NCBI GenBank assembly: GCA_002392325.1
Contig: DGGS01000076.1
Span: forward strand, 1-7,578
DNA from: Bacteroidales bacterium UBA3868
GTDB taxonomy: Bacteria > Bacteroidota > Bacteroidia > Bacteroidales > WCHB1-69
Direction: 5' to 3'
Length of the DNA: 7,578 nt
Numbering within the stretch: the first letter of the stretch is position 1; each line of letters begins with the position of its first letter. Below, piece after piece: positions 6,002-7,578 of the stretch. The notes under the pieces are model-generated. The model was not told where the DNA came from. It did no database searches and saw only the letters and a list, made by a program, of their open reading frames with translations. The position numbers and the translations under genes are program-made.

Positions 6002-6292
6002 ATGGCATCGTTTGAGAGTTTATATAATAAGATTGAATATAATGTTAAAGCGGCGTTGTTGAAAGTGGCTGATTTACAGAGAGAAAATGCTGAGCTGAAG
6101 GAGAAAAACGCAGAACTGGAGGAAAAGCAGAAAAATCTAATAAAGCAGACTGAAGAATTGACGGAAAGATTAAAATTAACAGTAGTAACACAAACAGTTT
6201 TAAATAAAAGAGACAAACAAGAGACGAAAAAACAGATAAATGATTGGGTGCGGGAGATAGATAAATGTATTAATCTGCTCACGAATAAGTAG
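6002..6292 (+). CDS. Small coiled-coil protein, ZapB-like, upstream of zapA
   Basis: This 96-residue cytoplasmic protein has no signal peptide or membrane segment. Residues about 20-62 form a strong coiled coil, rich in Glu/Lys with repeated Asn-Ala-Glu-Leu units. The C-terminal part (about 68-94) is a separate charged helix containing Val-Arg-Glu-Ile-Asp-Lys-Cys-Ile (83-90), which looks more conserved-type than the coil. It ends 2 nt before the zapA ATG, so the two are almost certainly co-translated. By position and architecture it may play the part of ZapB, a coiled-coil partner of ZapA at the FtsZ ring, but I cannot show homology to E. coli ZapB. The start is the ATG at 6002; a TTG at 5981 lies within the promoter. 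Confidence 0.85.
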   Translation: MASFESLYNKIEYNVKAALLKVADLQRENAELKEKNAELEEKQKNLIKQTEELTERLKLTVVTQTVLNKRDKQETKKQINDWVREIDKCINLLTNK

Positions 6293-6294
6293 TT

Positions 6295-6591
6295 ATGGAT
6301 GACAATCGTATCAAGATCACAATTCAGGTGGCGCAACGCCCGATGACCATTACGATTCAGAAAGAATGGGAACATTATTTCCGTGAGGCAGAGAAAATAA
6401 TCAATGACAGTTTTTTGGAATTTGCTAAAAAATGGACATATACCGACCAACAGGACTTGCTCTCCAAGATATTAGTCGATTTTGTGGTGAAGTGGTTGGC
6501 CGATGAAGAAAGACTCAAAGGTTTTGATGAAGAAGTGGTGCCGATGATGGAATCGCTGAAACAATTGACCGATAAATTCGAAATTGATTAG
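6295..6591 (+). CDS. zapA: Cell division protein ZapA
   Basis: ZapA binds FtsZ and cross-links its filaments at the division ring in the cytoplasm. The 98-residue length is typical. Residues 6-22 form the N-terminal beta hairpin (Ile-Lys-Ile-Thr-Ile, then Met-Thr-Ile-Thr-Ile). A helix follows with Glu-Ala-Glu-Lys-Ile-Ile-Asn at 31-37, and the characteristic Asp-Gln-Gln-Asp at 51-54 opens the long C-terminal helix used for dimer and tetramer contacts. It is the second gene of an operon with the ZapB-like protein. The 6S-like RNA begins about 20 nt after its TAG stop. Confidence 0.9.
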   Translation: MDDNRIKITIQVAQRPMTITIQKEWEHYFREAEKIINDSFLEFAKKWTYTDQQDLLSKILVDFVVKWLADEERLKGFDEEVVPMMESLKQLTDKFEID

Positions 6592-6595
6592 ACTC

Positions 6596-6603
6596 GTTCT
6601 TTG
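6596..6603 (+). promoter_or_regulatory. Possible -7 element of the 6S-like RNA
   Basis: GTTCTTTG shares the TTTG half of TAnnTTTG and the right distance to put the RNA start near 6610, just before the closing stem. The TA half is missing and there is no -33 element at 19-21 nt. The RNA could instead be processed from the zapA transcript. Confidence 0.3.
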
Positions 6604-6609
6604 AAATAA

Positions 6610-6804
6610 CCCATCCCGCATAAGTTCAGATACGTTTGTTAAACTCAACACATTTTCAAACGAAGGGGACGCTTGGCTTGCCTAGAACAGGCCCGAATCC
6701 GCAAGGATGGCTTTTCAGCCCGGGGAAGCGCGAAGCAGGTCGGCACCTTCATCCATATCAGATAGGAGTTTTTCGAAACCCTATGGAACTTATGCGGTTT
6801 TTTT
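6610..6804 (+). ncRNA. ssrS: 6S RNA (SsrS) candidate
   Basis: 6S RNA mimics an open promoter and sequesters housekeeping RNA polymerase. Here a perfect 12-bp closing stem pairs 6616-6627 with 6786-6797, followed by T7 (6798-6804). Inward lie 4 bp (6634-6637 with 6776-6779) and 6 bp (6641-6646 with 6766-6771). Then comes a symmetric open bubble of 15 nt on each side (6647-6661 and 6751-6765), and a second arm starting with 5 bp (6662-6666 with 6746-6750). Closing stem, central bubble and distal arm, at a length of about 190 nt, are the 6S layout. The place next to zapA matches ssrS in gammaproteobacteria, and I recall 6S being annotated between zapA and rny in Bacteroidales. Ends are estimated to within a few nucleotides. 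No protein-coding potential is evident, and the weak frame across it starts at a TTG. Confidence 0.75.
6786..6804 (+). terminator. 3' end and terminator of the 6S-like RNA
   Basis: The right arm of the closing stem (GAACTTATGCGG, 6786-6797) runs straight into seven T residues. This is the form of an intrinsic terminator, except that the partner strand lies about 160 nt upstream. Some readthrough into rny is possible. Confidence 0.6.
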
Positions 6805-6840
6805 ATGCTTTCAACTCACTAAAAAAATATATCGATAACC

Positions 6841-6875
6841 TACAAACTTTAAAAACTTTACAAACTTTTAACTTT
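6841..6875 (+). repeat. Tandem AAACTTT repeats in the rny leader
   Basis: AAACTTT occurs at 6844-6850, 6853-6859 and 6862-6868, at a 9-nt spacing, with a degenerate fourth copy TAACTTT at 6869-6875. The first and third copies extend to TACAAACTTT. It lies in the 94-nt stretch between the 6S-like terminator and the rny ATG. No consensus promoter is visible in this stretch. Confidence 0.6.
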
Positions 6876-6898
6876 TTACCAACTAAACCCCACATAAT

Positions 6899-7578
6899 AT
6901 GACAATTCTATGGATTTTGATAGGCGTCGTGGTCGGCATTGCGGCCGGTCTCGGACTCGCCTACACACTATTGAGAAAACAACTCACGAAAGCAGGCCGT
7001 GAAGCCCTGAAAAAAGCCGAAGAAGATGGAGAACTGCTGAAGAAAGAGAAAATACTCCAGGCAAAAGAGAAATTCTTCCAACTGAAAAGCGATTATGAGA
7101 AGACCGTTCATGAGAAGAACCAGCAAATCGCTTCCGCTGAGAACCGCATAAAACAAAAAGAAAACACCCTCGGCCAGAAGATGGAGGAACTTAACCGCAA
7201 GACGGCCGAAAACACTGCCCTGAAAGAGAACTTGAACAAGCAGATTCAAGCTAACGCCCAGAAACAGAAGGAACTGGAAGAACAGACCGCCGTGCAAAAG
7301 GCGAAACTGGAATCCATCGCAGAACTTACTTCCGAGCAGGCCAAAGCGCAACTTATCGAACTGATGCGTGACGAGGCAAAAGCCGACGCCATGGTGATGA
7401 TTAAAGATATTGTTGACGAAGCCAAAACCACTGCCAATCTGGAAGCCAAAAAGCTGGTTGTGAGTGCTTTGCAGCGCACAGGCGTGGAGGCGGCATTGGA
7501 GAATACCGTGTCCGTGTTCAATATTGAAAACGACGAAATCAAGGGCCGTATTATCGGTCGTGAGGGCCGTAATATCCG
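6899..7578 (+). CDS. rny: Ribonuclease Y, N-terminal part (continues beyond window)
   Basis: RNase Y is a membrane-anchored endoribonuclease that starts mRNA decay. The window holds 226 complete codons of a protein usually a little over 500 residues long. Residues 3-25 form a single N-terminal membrane helix. Residues about 30-150 are a long Lys/Glu/Gln-rich coiled coil, followed by a linker helix. The KH RNA-binding domain begins near 200, and its signature Gly-Arg-Ile-Ile-Gly-Arg-Glu-Gly-Arg-Asn-Ile is at 216-226, right at the edge. The catalytic HD domain lies outside. The ATG at 6899 is placed directly before the membrane helix and has no Shine-Dalgarno sequence. With no consensus promoter in the leader, expression may come from an atypical promoter or from readthrough of the zapA/6S transcript. 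Confidence 0.95.
   Translation, partial: MTILWILIGVVVGIAAGLGLAYTLLRKQLTKAGREALKKAEEDGELLKKEKILQAKEKFFQLKSDYEKTVHEKNQQIASAENRIKQKENTLGQKMEELNRKTAENTALKENLNKQIQANAQKQKELEEQTAVQKAKLESIAELTSEQAKAQLIELMRDEAKADAMVMIKDIVDEAKTTANLEAKKLVVSALQRTGVEAALENTVSVFNIENDEIKGRIIGREGRNI

Noticed and set aside
5914..6450. Minus-strand frame of 178 residues opposite the ZapB-like gene and zapA
   Set aside because: Its Phe/Ser/Leu-rich translation is the expected shadow of Lys/Glu-rich coiled-coil coding on the other strand.
6636..6902. Open frame of 88 residues across the 6S-like RNA
   Set aside because: It begins at a TTG without a ribosome site, has no protein-like composition, and overlaps the paired stems of the RNA and the rny start.
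6968..7542. Minus-strand Leu/Phe/Ser-rich frames opposite rny
   Set aside because: They are antisense shadows of the RNase Y coiled coil; the apparent membrane-like composition follows from complementing Lys/Glu codons.
1..7578. Mobile element, CRISPR array, tRNA, rRNA or defence system
   Set aside because: No transposase, integrase, long terminal repeats, regularly spaced repeats, cloverleaf or toxin-like gene pair was seen; gene content is housekeeping.

Overview
This 7.6 kb window looks like core chromosome of a Bacteroidota species, most likely order Bacteroidales. Three things point there. Several gene starts are preceded by the Bacteroidota promoter -7 element TAnnTTTG, sometimes with a TTG/TTTG -33 element 19-21 nt upstream. 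Most genes lack a Shine-Dalgarno sequence. The exported proteins carry short signal peptides ending in an Ala-Gln cleavage region. Coding DNA is of moderate GC content and the spacers are very AT-rich. I see no mobile element, tRNA, rRNA or CRISPR array.

Layout. Positions 1-1535 (minus) hold the first 511 residues of a large secreted surface protein that runs off the left edge. After a 199-base AT-rich spacer comes dusB (tRNA-dihydrouridine synthase, minus). It shares a compact divergent promoter region with a 215-residue exported coiled-coil protein of unknown function (plus). That gene and the next minus-strand operon converge on one bidirectional terminator near 3446-3480. The operon is efp (elongation factor P) followed, 3 nt later, by an LpxD-family acyltransferase. 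Upstream of efp is a stand-alone ECF sigma factor (minus). A 292-base AT-rich divergent spacer then leads to a plus-strand cluster: a small ZapB-like coiled-coil protein, zapA, a structured RNA that I read as 6S RNA (ssrS), and the start of rny (RNase Y), which runs off the right edge.

How the parts relate. The plus-strand cluster joins FtsZ-ring assembly (ZapB-like and ZapA), global control of RNA polymerase (6S RNA) and mRNA turnover (RNase Y). The minus-strand block holds translation (EF-P, and tRNA modification by DusB), envelope lipid chemistry (LpxD family) and transcription regulation (ECF sigma factor). These are housekeeping genes; no defence or metabolic island is evident.

The items most worth a second look are the 6S-like RNA with an unusual multi-hairpin apex, the LpxD-family protein lacking one of the two active-site histidines, the terminator built from the lpxD-like stop region, the apparently near-leaderless dusB message, and the uncharacterised 215-residue exported protein.
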